DNA from: G016756615 sp050958605
GTDB lineage: Bacteria > Pseudomonadota > Alphaproteobacteria > Rhizobiales > Rhizobiaceae
Assembly: GCF_050958605.1 (NCBI RefSeq)
Contig: NZ_JBJHDO010000002.1
Span: forward strand, 124,001-188,000
Direction: 5' to 3'
DNA length: 64,000 nt
In this document: one piece after another, positions 25,649-34,160 of the stretch
How positions within the stretch are numbered: position 1 is the stretch's first letter
Layout: each line of letters begins with the position of its first letter
Position numbers and translations under genes: made by a program
The notes under the pieces: generated by a model
Databases searched by the model: none
What the model was told of the DNA's origin: nothing
Seen by the model: only the letters and a program-made list of their open reading frames with translations

Positions 25649-25931
25649 GCGGCCGCTCCGCTCCTGCCTGAACAGCGGAAGTTCGGAGACCGCCGCCGCT
25701 TCGAATCCGCTCCGACATCGCGCAGGATGCCGCAGCTTCCGCGGAAGACATATCGGATGGCGCTTGCGCGAAACTGTCGGCCTCATCCCTTGGGTCGCAT
25801 CTGCGGGCTTCTTTCGCGCGCTTCCGGCGAACCGCCCGGGCCGGGGGGCACGAGGCGCAACCTCATTCAAGCCTCACACAAGGCACGATTGCTATTTCGC
25901 TGCGTCCCCAGAGAAATGCGGAAGGTGAGTC

Positions 25932-26807
25932 TTGGGAATTCTAGTTGGTCTCGTCATCACAATGGGCTGCGTGCTCGGGGGATTCATGGCCATGGGCGGC
26001 CATGTCGAAGTTCTGATGCAGCCTTGGGAAGTGGTGATCATCTGCGGCGCCGCGCTGGGCACGTTCGTGGTGGCCAATCCGATGAAAACCGTGAAGGACA
26101 CGGGCAAGGCGATCCTCGAGGCCTTCCGTTTCTCCGTGCCCAAGGAGCAGGAATATCTAGAGACCCTCGGCGTGCTGCACTCGATCATGCGCGAGTTGCG
26201 CACGAAATCTCGCAACGAGGTGGAGGCGCATATCGACAATCCGGAGGAGTCGTCGATCTTCAAGGCGTTCCCGACTGTGCTGCGGAACCACGACCTCACG
26301 CATTTCATATGCGACTATTGCCGTATCATCATCATCGGCAACGCGCGCCCGCATGAAATCGAAGCGCTGATGGACGAGGAGATCCAAACCATCCGCGCGG
26401 ACAAGTTGAAGCCTTACCATGCGCTCGTCACGATGGGCGACGGCCTGCCGGCGCTCGGAATCGTCGCTGCCGTTCTTGGTGTGGTGAAGGCGATGGGCGC
26501 CCTCGATCAGTCGCCGGAGATCCTCGGCGGGCTGATCGGCGCGGCTCTCGTCGGCACGTTCCTCGGCATCTTTCTTTCCTATGCGGTCGTGGTGCCGATC
26601 GCCACGCAGGTCAAGCTCGTGCGCGAAAAGCGCAACCGGCTCTACGTCATCGTCAAGCAGACGCTGCTCGCCTATATGAACGGCTCGCTGCCGCAGGTCG
26701 CGCTGGAGTTCGGCCGCAAGACGATCTCCGCGCATGATCGCCCTTCGATCGACGCAGTGGAGCAGAGCACGCTCGGCATGGGCAACGCCGAAAGCAAGGC
26801 GGCCTGA
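25932..26807 (+). CDS. motA: Flagellar motor stator protein MotA
   Basis: A 291-residue stator subunit with four membrane helices: GILVGLVITMGCVLGGFMAM, VVIICGAALGTFVVANPMKT, LPALGIVAAVLGVVKAMGAL and IGAALVGTFLGIFLSYAVVV. The large cytoplasmic loop (residues about 60-170), which meets FliG, carries many charges. With MotB it forms the proton channel. The start codon is TTG at 25932, supported by GGAAGGTGAG. It heads the plus-strand operon and is far from motB. Confidence 0.95.
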   Translation: MGILVGLVITMGCVLGGFMAMGGHVEVLMQPWEVVIICGAALGTFVVANPMKTVKDTGKAILEAFRFSVPKEQEYLETLGVLHSIMRELRTKSRNEVEAHIDNPEESSIFKAFPTVLRNHDLTHFICDYCRIIIIGNARPHEIEALMDEEIQTIRADKLKPYHALVTMGDGLPALGIVAAVLGVVKAMGALDQSPEILGGLIGAALVGTFLGIFLSYAVVVPIATQVKLVREKRNRLYVIVKQTLLAYMNGSLPQVALEFGRKTISAHDRPSIDAVEQSTLGMGNAESKAA

Positions 26808-26808
26808 A

Positions 26809-27738
26809 ATGCAGGCAGCGGAGACACGGGCCTACATTCTTGAAAGGCTTGTAGGCGATACGGCGGAGCCGGACAGGATCACGGCCGCGGCCCGGAAATT
26901 CGTCCAAAGGGGGATCGGCGCGATTGCGGAAGGAGTGAACCAGCTTCTCTCCAATCCGATCGAGATCGAACTTCAGGCGATCGAGCTCGGCCGCTACGGC
27001 CAGGCGCTTTCCTCGACGAACGAGAACAACGCTGTGGCAGTCGTCCAATCGGCGGTGTCACCGGATGCGCTGCTGCTCGACCTGGAGACAGAGGCTGTTT
27101 CCATGCTGGTCGCGGCCTGTCTCGGCGCCGACCCGGAATTCGCTCCGATCGGCATCGATCGGCCGCTGTCGCAGATCGAGCTGGAGGTAGCGACCGCCGT
27201 CTTCCAGGAAGTCGCGACCGCCTTCAACGGTTCGGGGCCGCGATCGCTTCAACTACGGATACCTGTTCCTCGCGCATTCTCGGGCCCTGAGATCCGCAAG
27301 CATGTCTTGCGCGACGGCCCCTCGGTGCGCATCGTGTTCACGCTGAAATCGTCTAATGCGTCGGCGCGGCTCGCCGTCACCATGCCGCAACGGGTGCTGC
27401 TGAGTGCGCGAGACGAGAACAAGGACGGCGAGCTCGCCAACGGTGCCGATGACGCCAATGTCTGGTCGGAGCGCCTCGGCGAGGAGGTCCGCAAGTCCTC
27501 CGTGACGCTGGAGGCGATGGTCCCGCTGGCGCAGATGTCGCTCGGCCAGCTTTCCATGCTGAAGGTTGGCCAGATCCTGGAGCTGCCTGCGGGAGCGCAA
27601 ACGTCGACCCGGCTGTCGTCCCGCAACAAGACCCTGTTCGTCTGCGAGTTCGGCAAGATCGGACAGAGCTATTCCGTGCGGATCAAGCATCCTTTCGACG
27701 AAGGCCAGGATTTCGTCGACCGTCTCTTGTCGCAATAG
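26809..27738 (+). CDS. fliM: Flagellar switch protein FliM
   Basis: A 309-residue C-ring protein that begins one base after the motA stop. The centre resembles the CheC-like FliM domain (QIELEVATAVFQEVATAFNG) and the C-terminal SpoA domain contains SVTLEAMVPLAQMSLGQLSM and VGQILELP. The N-terminal CheY-binding segment is divergent, as is usual in rhizobia. It binds CheY2-P to control motor speed. The open frame upstream of ATG 26809 is within motA. Confidence 0.9.
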   Translation: MQAAETRAYILERLVGDTAEPDRITAAARKFVQRGIGAIAEGVNQLLSNPIEIELQAIELGRYGQALSSTNENNAVAVVQSAVSPDALLLDLETEAVSMLVAACLGADPEFAPIGIDRPLSQIELEVATAVFQEVATAFNGSGPRSLQLRIPVPRAFSGPEIRKHVLRDGPSVRIVFTLKSSNASARLAVTMPQRVLLSARDENKDGELANGADDANVWSERLGEEVRKSSVTLEAMVPLAQMSLGQLSMLKVGQILELPAGAQTSTRLSSRNKTLFVCEFGKIGQSYSVRIKHPFDEGQDFVDRLLSQ

Positions 27739-27777
27739 TCAGGCCCCGGAAACCAGCGCCGGGCGTGGAGCCAGAAA

Positions 27778-28170
27778 ATGAACCTTCCCAATCCGCTTCT
27801 CGATGAGCACCAGGAGGACCTCGACAAGGCGATCGACGAACTGCGCGGCGCCTTGCATGACGCACCCCCGTCGCCGGCCGAGCAGACCTTCTCGACCGCG
27901 CTTGGCGACGCCATGCCCAATGCCGGGGTGGTCATGAACATCCTGGTCGACGTGCAGATCGTTCTGGGCAGTACGGAAGTGCCCGTGTCGGACCTGCTGA
28001 CGCTGCAGAAAGGAGCGACCATGGCGCTCAATCGCCGAATCGGCGAGCCTGTCGATGTCGTCGTCAATGGCCGCAAGATCGCACGCGGGGAAATCACCGT
28101 GCTCGAGAACGACCCCTCCCGTTTCGGCGTCCGCGTGACGGAGATCGTCAACGGCAAGCTTTCGAGCTAG
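27778..28170 (+). CDS. fliN: Flagellar switch protein FliN
   Basis: A 130-residue C-ring protein. The SpoA domain (residues about 60-125) has NILVDVQIVLGSTEVPVSDL, LQKGATMALNRRIGEPVDVV and ITVLENDPSRFGVRVTEIV, diagnostic for FliN. The N-terminal 55 residues are acidic. It follows fliM after 39 bases. Confidence 0.93.
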   Translation: MNLPNPLLDEHQEDLDKAIDELRGALHDAPPSPAEQTFSTALGDAMPNAGVVMNILVDVQIVLGSTEVPVSDLLTLQKGATMALNRRIGEPVDVVVNGRKIARGEITVLENDPSRFGVRVTEIVNGKLSS

Positions 28171-28180
28171 CGGCAGTTTC

Positions 28181-29221
28181 ATGACATTGCCTGAGATCGG
28201 GGAAGCGGGCCGGATGATGGATAGCCTGGAACTTACCAGGGCGCAGAAGGCGGCGGCCATATTGGTCGCGGTCGGCAAGCCCGCCGCCGGCCGCCTGCTC
28301 AAGTTCTTCAAACAGGAAGAACTCAAGGAGCTGATGGAAGGCGCCCGAAGACTGAAGACCATCCCGCAGAGCGAGCTCGAGCGCATCGTCGCCGAGTTCG
28401 AGGAGGAGTTCGCCGAGGGCGCGGGCCTGCTCGATTCCGCCGACGCCATGGATACGCTTCTCACCGAGAACCTGTCACAGGACGAGATGAACGCCATACT
28501 CGGCAACGCGACGGGCCTCGGGATGCTGGAGGATACTCCGCCCTGGGGGGCCCTCGAAGCGATCGAACCCGAGCCGATTGCCGCTTTCCTCGTCAAGGAA
28601 CATCCGCAGACGGCGGCCTATGTCCTTTCCAATCTGTCCTCGCCGATTGCCGCCAAAGTGCTGCTGGCGCTGACGAAACAGGCGCGCGGCGAAATCGTGA
28701 AGCGGATGCTGTCCCTGGGCAGCGTCTCCGCGCCGGCGCGACGCCTGGTCGAGCGGCGGTTGCGGGCCGAGTTCCTGGAAACGACATCCGGCAAGCTGTC
28801 GAAGCAGGGCCAGGCAAAGGTCGTCGGCGTCCTCAACGAGCTCGACAAGTCGGAGCTCGATGAGGTCATGGGCGAGTTGCAGGAAGCGGGCGCGGAAGAT
28901 CTGGCGTCGCTCAAGGCCCAGCTCTTCTCGTTCGAGGATCTCATCAACCTCACTCACAAGGCACGGGTGACCGTGTTCGACGGCATCGAGATCGACCTCG
29001 TCACGATGGCTTTGCGCGAGGCTAATCCCGTGCTCGTCGAGGCGGCGCTTTCCGCCGTTGGCGCACGCACGCGGCGCATGATCGAATCCGAGCTCGCTCA
29101 GCCGTCCGACTTCGTCAACCCGGTCGACATCAACAAGGCGCGTCGGGCCATCGTGTCGCGCACCATTTCGATGGCCAATGACGGCGTGATCCAACTGCCG
29201 ACCGCCGAAGAGGCGGCTTGA
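28181..29221 (+). CDS. fliG: Flagellar rotor/switch protein FliG
   Basis: A 346-residue rotor protein with three helical domains. Middle-domain features are EHPQTAAYVLSNLSSPIAAK, and the C-terminal stator-contacting helix region has VTVFDGIEIDLVTMALREAN. It links the MS ring to FliM/FliN and receives torque from MotA. Two later ATGs (28214, 28217) are alternatives to ATG 28181, since no strong ribosome binding site decides the start. Confidence 0.93.
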   Translation: MTLPEIGEAGRMMDSLELTRAQKAAAILVAVGKPAAGRLLKFFKQEELKELMEGARRLKTIPQSELERIVAEFEEEFAEGAGLLDSADAMDTLLTENLSQDEMNAILGNATGLGMLEDTPPWGALEAIEPEPIAAFLVKEHPQTAAYVLSNLSSPIAAKVLLALTKQARGEIVKRMLSLGSVSAPARRLVERRLRAEFLETTSGKLSKQGQAKVVGVLNELDKSELDEVMGELQEAGAEDLASLKAQLFSFEDLINLTHKARVTVFDGIEIDLVTMALREANPVLVEAALSAVGARTRRMIESELAQPSDFVNPVDINKARRAIVSRTISMANDGVIQLPTAEEAA

Positions 29222-29244
29222 GCCGGACAGATAGGGCCTGAGCG

Positions 29245-30342
29245 ATGTCCGAGAAGCCGGACAAGGACAGCAAGACAGAAGAAGCCACGGAGAGGAAGAT
29301 CCGTGACGCCCTCGACAAGGGACAGGTTCCCTTCTCGAAAGAGGCACCGCTGTTCGCTTCGATCATGGCCTTCCTGATCTTCACCCTGTTTTTCGCCTAC
29401 GACCAGATGAAGAACCTCGGCGGGTTCCTGTCGATCTTCCTTGAAAAACCCGAGGAATGGTCGCTCGCCACGGATGTCGACGCCGCGTCGCTTTATGAAA
29501 TCGTGTTCGTCGAGGTCGGCAAGTCGCTGGTGGTGTTCATCGCCCTGATGGTCGTGGCGGGCCTCGCGGCATCGTTGCTCCAGAATGCGCCCAGCATGGT
29601 GCTGGAGCGGGTCCGGCCGAAACTCTCGCGGATCTCGCTGGCGCAGGGCTGGTCGCGCATGTTCGGCGCGCAGGGTTTCGCCGAATTCCTGAAATCGGTC
29701 GGCAAGCTCGTGCTGACGGTCGGTGCTCTGGCCTTCGTGCTGAAGGGTCTCCATTCGACCTTGCTCCAGGGCATGCTGAGCGATCCCGGCGCTTTCGGCC
29801 TGGTGATCAGGAGCACGTTGATCCAGATCCTCGTCACCATCACACTGGTCATGGCGATGATTGCGGGCGTCGATCTGATCTGGCAGCGTTTCCACTGGCG
29901 CAGCGATCTGAGGATGACCCGCCAGGAAGTGAAGGACGAACTGAAGCAATCGGACGGCGATCCGCAGGTCAAGGCGAAGATCCGCTCGGTGGCGCGCGAC
30001 AGGGCGCGTCGGCGCATGCTGACGGAAATCCCCAAGGCCACGCTGGTCATCGCCAATCCGACCCACTTCGCGATTGCACTGCGTTATGTGCGCGAGAAGG
30101 ATGCAGCCCCTCTCGTCATCGCAAAAGGACAGGATCTGATCGCGCTCAAGATCCGCGAGATCGCGGAAGAGAACAACATCCCCGTTTTCGAGAATGTGGC
30201 GCTCGCCCGCTCCATGTACAAACAAGTTTCGGTGGATAGCATGATACCACCGCAGTTCTACCAGGCGGTCGCCGAACTCATTCGCGTGGTCTATGCCAAG
30301 CCGGCGCAGGCGCAGCGTCATAATTACAGAGATTTATCATGA
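29245..30342 (+). CDS. flhB: Flagellar export switch protein FlhB
   Basis: A 365-residue membrane protein: cytoplasmic start MSEKPDKDSKTEEATERKIR, four membrane segments, then the cytoplasmic autocleavage domain with NPTH (Asn271-Pro272-Thr273-His274) in VIANPTHFAIALRY. Cleavage between Asn and Pro is the basis of the substrate switch triggered by FliK. The end overlaps the next gene as ATGA. Confidence 0.95.
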   Translation: MSEKPDKDSKTEEATERKIRDALDKGQVPFSKEAPLFASIMAFLIFTLFFAYDQMKNLGGFLSIFLEKPEEWSLATDVDAASLYEIVFVEVGKSLVVFIALMVVAGLAASLLQNAPSMVLERVRPKLSRISLAQGWSRMFGAQGFAEFLKSVGKLVLTVGALAFVLKGLHSTLLQGMLSDPGAFGLVIRSTLIQILVTITLVMAMIAGVDLIWQRFHWRSDLRMTRQEVKDELKQSDGDPQVKAKIRSVARDRARRRMLTEIPKATLVIANPTHFAIALRYVREKDAAPLVIAKGQDLIALKIREIAEENNIPVFENVALARSMYKQVSVDSMIPPQFYQAVAELIRVVYAKPAQAQRHNYRDLS

Positions 30343-30794
30343 TCCGTCAGCCACATACTGTCGCCCGGGAAATCATAGTGGCGAAAGCCATCGAGGAGGT
30401 GGCGACTGAACTTCGCATGATCGACGTCGTCGACTACGTCGCCTACATCCGGCTGGAGCATTTCTCGACCATTGCCGATATCGTGGAGAGCGCGTCGGAG
30501 CTTTATTTCATGCCCGGCACGCTGTCCTTCGGACATGGTGGGGAGGCGCGCATGGGCTGGTCCGGAGAACCCGAGATCACGCTCGACATGGAACTCAAGC
30601 CGAAGGGCGCGACCGTTTACTTCGCGCTCACCCTTTGCGACCTGTCCGCTTCGGTGACGGTCAACTACGTCGCTTTCGAGAACTCCTCCGACGACCCGGA
30701 AGAGAACACCAGTTTCCTCGAGACTGCGTTGGAGGCGGCGAGGCTGCGCAAGATGATCCCGCGCGTCCCACACCAGGATTCCGCCCCGCTCTAA
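30339..30794 (+). CDS. Conserved hypothetical protein coupled to flhB
   Basis: A 151-residue soluble, acidic protein beginning MIRQPHTVAREIIVAKAIEE. There is a helical N-terminus (residues 1-50) and a beta-rich centre (ITLDMELKPKGATVYFALTL). No membrane segment, signal peptide or known motif is visible, and I do not recognise the family. Its start overlaps the flhB stop by four bases and it ends the motA operon before a terminator, so a flagellar role is likely but undefined. Confidence 0.65.
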   Translation: MIRQPHTVAREIIVAKAIEEVATELRMIDVVDYVAYIRLEHFSTIADIVESASELYFMPGTLSFGHGGEARMGWSGEPEITLDMELKPKGATVYFALTLCDLSASVTVNYVAFENSSDDPEENTSFLETALEAARLRKMIPRVPHQDSAPL

Positions 30795-30834
30795 AGTGTG
30801 TCGCTGGCAATCGGAGTCGGGTGACACGCTTTAG
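30791..30834 (+). terminator. Terminator of the motA-flhB operon
   Basis: CTAAAGTGTGTC pairs (one mismatch) with GACACGCTTTAG just past the operon end and is followed by GTCTTTGTTTTTG. This CTAAAGCGTGTC palindrome resembles a widespread intergenic repeat of Mesorhizobium-like genomes (recalled, not searched). Confidence 0.6.
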
Positions 30835-30893
30835 GTCTTTGTTTTTGCCGCATTCTCGCGACGCCGACCGAATCCGGTCGGCTGCGAAATGCT

Positions 30894-31613
30894 CTAGCTG
30901 ATCAGGCCCATCCTCAGCGCCTTCGAGACGGCGTGCGTGCGGTTCACCGCATCGAGCTTCAGGGCGGCTGCGGTCAGATACTGATTGGCGGTGTGGGCCG
31001 AGAGATGCAGCAGCTCTGCGATCTCCTCGCTGGTCTTGCCGTCGGCGGTGAGGCGCAGGCAATCCAGCTCGCGGTTCGACATGGCCGGCACCTTGCGCGC
31101 CGAAGCGGTGGTCACGTCGATGAGCGCCGAAAAGAGCCGGACGCAGCGCAAATGGAATTCGATCAGCATGTCGTCCGATAGGCCTGGAGTCTCGCCGAAG
31201 AACACGGCAAGGCCGTTGCGTCCCGCGGCGGCGTGAAGCGGCAGCGCGACGCCCGATCCTTGATGAGCGAACAGATCGGCTTCGTCGGCTAGGCAAAGCT
31301 CCTGTGACGCCGACTTCCGGCCACGCCGCCAGCGGAAGGGACGCGACGAGTTGCGCAGGCGCTCGCCCAGCCCGGCACGAGTTTGCTCGGCGAGACGCTT
31401 GCTGGTGCGCGAGGTCTTGGGAAAGTCGGAATCGACGGCGGCGACGAGGCGTGCCTGTCCCAGGCTCGGGCCGAAGGTGAACACGCTATATTCTTCTGCC
31501 TCGACCTCCTGCGCAAGCTCCGCGAAGGCGGAAGCCAGGGCAGCGAACGCCTTGAGCTCGCGCGCCAGCGCGGGACTCGAGGCGCCTTTCCTGTTTTTCG
31601 CCGTCTTCGACAT
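30894..31613 (-). CDS. visR: LuxR-family flagellar master regulator VisR
   Basis: A 239-residue regulator with a LuxR-type helix-turn-helix at the C-terminus (SNRELDCLRLTADGKTSEEI, then LLHLSAHTANQYLTAAALKL) and an N-terminal domain of about 170 residues. In Sinorhizobium, VisN and VisR form a heterodimer at the top of the motility cascade and activate rem. The gene lies 16 bases after visN and next to flhB, the typical rhizobial order. Confidence 0.9.
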   Translation of the reverse strand: MSKTAKNRKGASSPALARELKAFAALASAFAELAQEVEAEEYSVFTFGPSLGQARLVAAVDSDFPKTSRTSKRLAEQTRAGLGERLRNSSRPFRWRRGRKSASQELCLADEADLFAHQGSGVALPLHAAAGRNGLAVFFGETPGLSDDMLIEFHLRCVRLFSALIDVTTASARKVPAMSNRELDCLRLTADGKTSEEIAELLHLSAHTANQYLTAAALKLDAVNRTHAVSKALRMGLIS

Positions 31614-31629
31614 TCGAATTGCTTCCCTG

Positions 31630-32430
31630 TCAGATGATGCCGCTGCGAATGGCTACAGCAATGGCCATGGTGCGGTTGGCGGCTGATAATTTCTGGGTGG
31701 CATGCAGTATGTAGCGGTTCACTGTGTTGGCCGAGACGTCGAGAATGAGGGCCACATCGTCCGTGGTCTTGCCTTCCGATACCCAGCGCAGGCATTCGCG
31801 TTCGCGGTCCGAGAGCGGGTCTTCGGCAAGGCCGCGCTGCATGCCGGCATTGAGCTTCGACCAGACATGGCAGCAAAGAAGCTGCACCTGAGGCAGCAAC
31901 TCGAGATCGATCGCCTGGAGGGTGGAGGCGGAGAAGACGGCCAGGCCGCGGCTGCGACCGGCATGGATGCGCGCCGCGACAAGCTCGTGATGTCCGAACT
32001 CGGCGAGCAGCAACGCCTGTCTCGGATCGAGCATGATACTGAGCGCAGCTTCATCGAGGCGTGTGAATTGTGAGGGAGACGCCCCAAGGTTCGCCACGCC
32101 GGCCGGGTCGGCGAGTAGCGAGATGGTTTCCAGCCCAATCACGTCGAGCGTGTCGTGCGGCCAATTCGACATCAGAATCCGGGTGTTTTCAGTCGCGTGC
32201 TCGGGCGGCAGATCGAGCAGAAGATATTGCTCCGCGCCGACCAGTTCCGTCATGCTGCGCATGATCCGCACGCCGTCCGCCGGCGATGCCACCGTCGCAA
32301 TCGCGCCGGCAAGGCTGCGGAATGCTTCGCCTGCTTCCACGGGCCCCCACTTGCAGTTCTTAGAATCGATAGGGGGCAATGTAACGGCCGATGTCTCGGA
32401 TGAAACCGCCGCCGGTGTTTCCGTGCACAT
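31630..32430 (-). CDS. visN: LuxR-family flagellar master regulator VisN
   Basis: A protein of about 266 residues. The C-terminal LuxR helix-turn-helix reads LSDRERECLRWVSEGKTTDD followed by LDVSANTVNRYILHATQKL, and the N-terminal sensor-like domain is autoinducer-binding-like in length. It is the partner of VisR. The start is uncertain. ATG 32430 is given here, and an in-frame TTG at 32448 (reading LESRENM) is also possible. It is divergent from a chemoreceptor gene across about 115-133 bases. Confidence 0.9.
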   Translation of the reverse strand: MCTETPAAVSSETSAVTLPPIDSKNCKWGPVEAGEAFRSLAGAIATVASPADGVRIMRSMTELVGAEQYLLLDLPPEHATENTRILMSNWPHDTLDVIGLETISLLADPAGVANLGASPSQFTRLDEAALSIMLDPRQALLLAEFGHHELVAARIHAGRSRGLAVFSASTLQAIDLELLPQVQLLCCHVWSKLNAGMQRGLAEDPLSDRERECLRWVSEGKTTDDVALILDVSANTVNRYILHATQKLSAANRTMAIAVAIRSGII

Positions 32431-32563
32431 GTTTTCACGTGATTCCAATCCGCAAGACTGAAGTAAGCCCCGTTTTCTAGGGTCCGGATCGGGAATGCAG
32501 CCAGTCGGTGACCGGACCGGCGACCACGCGCGGCCGAGCGGTCGCGGATTCTGGGGAGCGGCA

Positions 32564-34045
32564 ATGAGTTCGAATGGGCAATCGGGGTTTTTCAGGCGGC
32601 GGTCGATCGCCGCCAGCCTGGCTTTGACGGTAGCTCCGCTTGCCGCCTCCGGCCAGGCAGCCTCGCTCTTTCTGGCGAATCGCGCGCCGACCGGGTTTGC
32701 AGATCTGGTCCAGCCAGCAATGGCGACGCTGGGAGTGACCGTGCTTGTCTATCTTTACGCGCGGCTGCGCATCGCGCGGCCGCTCCATGCCGTCGCTCGG
32801 CGAGCCGTCGCACTGGCGGATGGCGAACTGGATGGCCAGGTTCCCTGCGGCTCGCGCGGTGACGAAATCGGCGCGATCGCACGGACGCTCGACAGGTTGC
32901 GCAACCAAACCCTGGAGAAGGATGCCGCCGACGCCGCCATCATGGCAGAGCGCATCGCGCAGGAGGAGCGCCGCCGCGAGACCGAGAGCGCTCGGGCAGC
33001 CGTCGCCAAACTGCAGTCGGCCATGCTTCGGCTGATGAGCCTGGTGCTTTCCAGGATTGCCGAAGGCGACCTGACGACCCGCATTCGTGTCGATTTTCCC
33101 GAGGAGTTCCGCCAGCTCAAGGACGATTTCAATCTGGCGATGGATCGTCTGCAGGATGCCGTCGGTTACGTCGGAACGACCAGCCGCCATGTCCGTTCGG
33201 AAGCCGCCGCGATCCACAAAGCTGCCGGCGAGCTCGGGCAACGCAGCGAGCGGCAGGCGGCCGGTATCGAGCAAGCTTCCGCTGCCGCGCGGCAGGCCAT
33301 ACTCTCCATCTCGGAGATGGCAAGCGGGGTCGGGCAGGCGCGCTCGGCGATCGAGGCCGTGACGGCGGAAACCGAACGCGGCGACAAGGTGGTCGGCCAG
33401 GCGATCGCCGCCATGGGCGGCATCGAGAAATCCTCCCAGGAGATCAACAAGATCATCGGCGTCATCGACGAGATCGCCTTCCAGACCAATCTCCTCGCGC
33501 TCAATGCAGGGGTCGAAGCCGCCCGCGCTGGGCCTGCCGGTCGCGGCTTCGCGGTGGTCGCCTCGGAGGTGCGTTCGCTGGCGCAGCGCTCGGCGGAAGC
33601 GGCGAAGGAGATCAAGGTGCTGATCACCGCATCCTCCGGCCAGGTCAAGAATGGTGCCAGGCTGGTCACCGAAACAGGGGACGCGATCAGCCGCATCAGC
33701 GGAAAGATTGGTGAGATCGGCGGCATGGTCACTGCCATCGCCCGCAGCGCCGACAGCCAGGCGGCGGGCCTGCGCGGCATCGGCACGGCGATGAAGGTCA
33801 TCGGCTCAGTGGCGCGAGACAATGCCGATATGGCAGAGCATTTCGTTTCGGCGAGCCGCAATGTCGGGCGCGAGACGCGGCTGCTTGCTGCCATGGCCGA
33901 CGACTTTCGTACCGAGCCGACTGACGACCGGCTGTTACAGGACAACAGCCGGCAGCCGCCATTGCCGATGCTTCAAGGGGCAACGGCCTTGGCGATCGCC
34001 GATGCGACGCCCAAACCCTCTGAGCACGTCTGGCAGCCTCTGTGA
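32564..34045 (+). CDS. Methyl-accepting chemotaxis protein without a periplasmic sensor domain
   Basis: A 493-residue receptor. Two hydrophobic segments (residues about 15-35 and 50-70) are separated by only about 20 residues, so there is almost no periplasmic ligand-binding domain. A HAMP region (RLRIARPLHAVARRAVALAD), a helical linker and the signalling hairpin follow (VIDEIAFQTNLLALNAGVEA). At the tip the usual AGE-GRG reads AGPAGRG, with proline replacing glutamate. It lacks a CheR-docking pentapeptide. ATG 32564 is chosen for GGGGAG upstream. It lies beside visN and does not share the GGCATGATGCCGC motif. Confidence 0.88.
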   Translation: MSSNGQSGFFRRRSIAASLALTVAPLAASGQAASLFLANRAPTGFADLVQPAMATLGVTVLVYLYARLRIARPLHAVARRAVALADGELDGQVPCGSRGDEIGAIARTLDRLRNQTLEKDAADAAIMAERIAQEERRRETESARAAVAKLQSAMLRLMSLVLSRIAEGDLTTRIRVDFPEEFRQLKDDFNLAMDRLQDAVGYVGTTSRHVRSEAAAIHKAAGELGQRSERQAAGIEQASAAARQAILSISEMASGVGQARSAIEAVTAETERGDKVVGQAIAAMGGIEKSSQEINKIIGVIDEIAFQTNLLALNAGVEAARAGPAGRGFAVVASEVRSLAQRSAEAAKEIKVLITASSGQVKNGARLVTETGDAISRISGKIGEIGGMVTAIARSADSQAAGLRGIGTAMKVIGSVARDNADMAEHFVSASRNVGRETRLLAAMADDFRTEPTDDRLLQDNSRQPPLPMLQGATALAIADATPKPSEHVWQPL

Positions 34046-34068
34046 GGCGAAGGAAGCTTGCATGAAAA

Positions 34069-34100
34069 GACCCGGCATTCCCCAGAGGGAATGCCGGGTC
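34069..34100. terminator. Bidirectional terminator between two chemoreceptor genes
   Basis: A perfect 14-bp stem (34069-34082 against 34087-34100) with a four-base loop lies between the convergent gene ends. On the minus strand it is followed by TTTT, so it terminates the gene ending at 34161. It can also stop readthrough from the plus-strand gene. Confidence 0.85.
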
Positions 34101-34160
34101 CAGCGCAAAGTGCTGCATTCTTCTTCTTCCCCCCACCCAGCAGCACTCAGGGTGTCCGGA

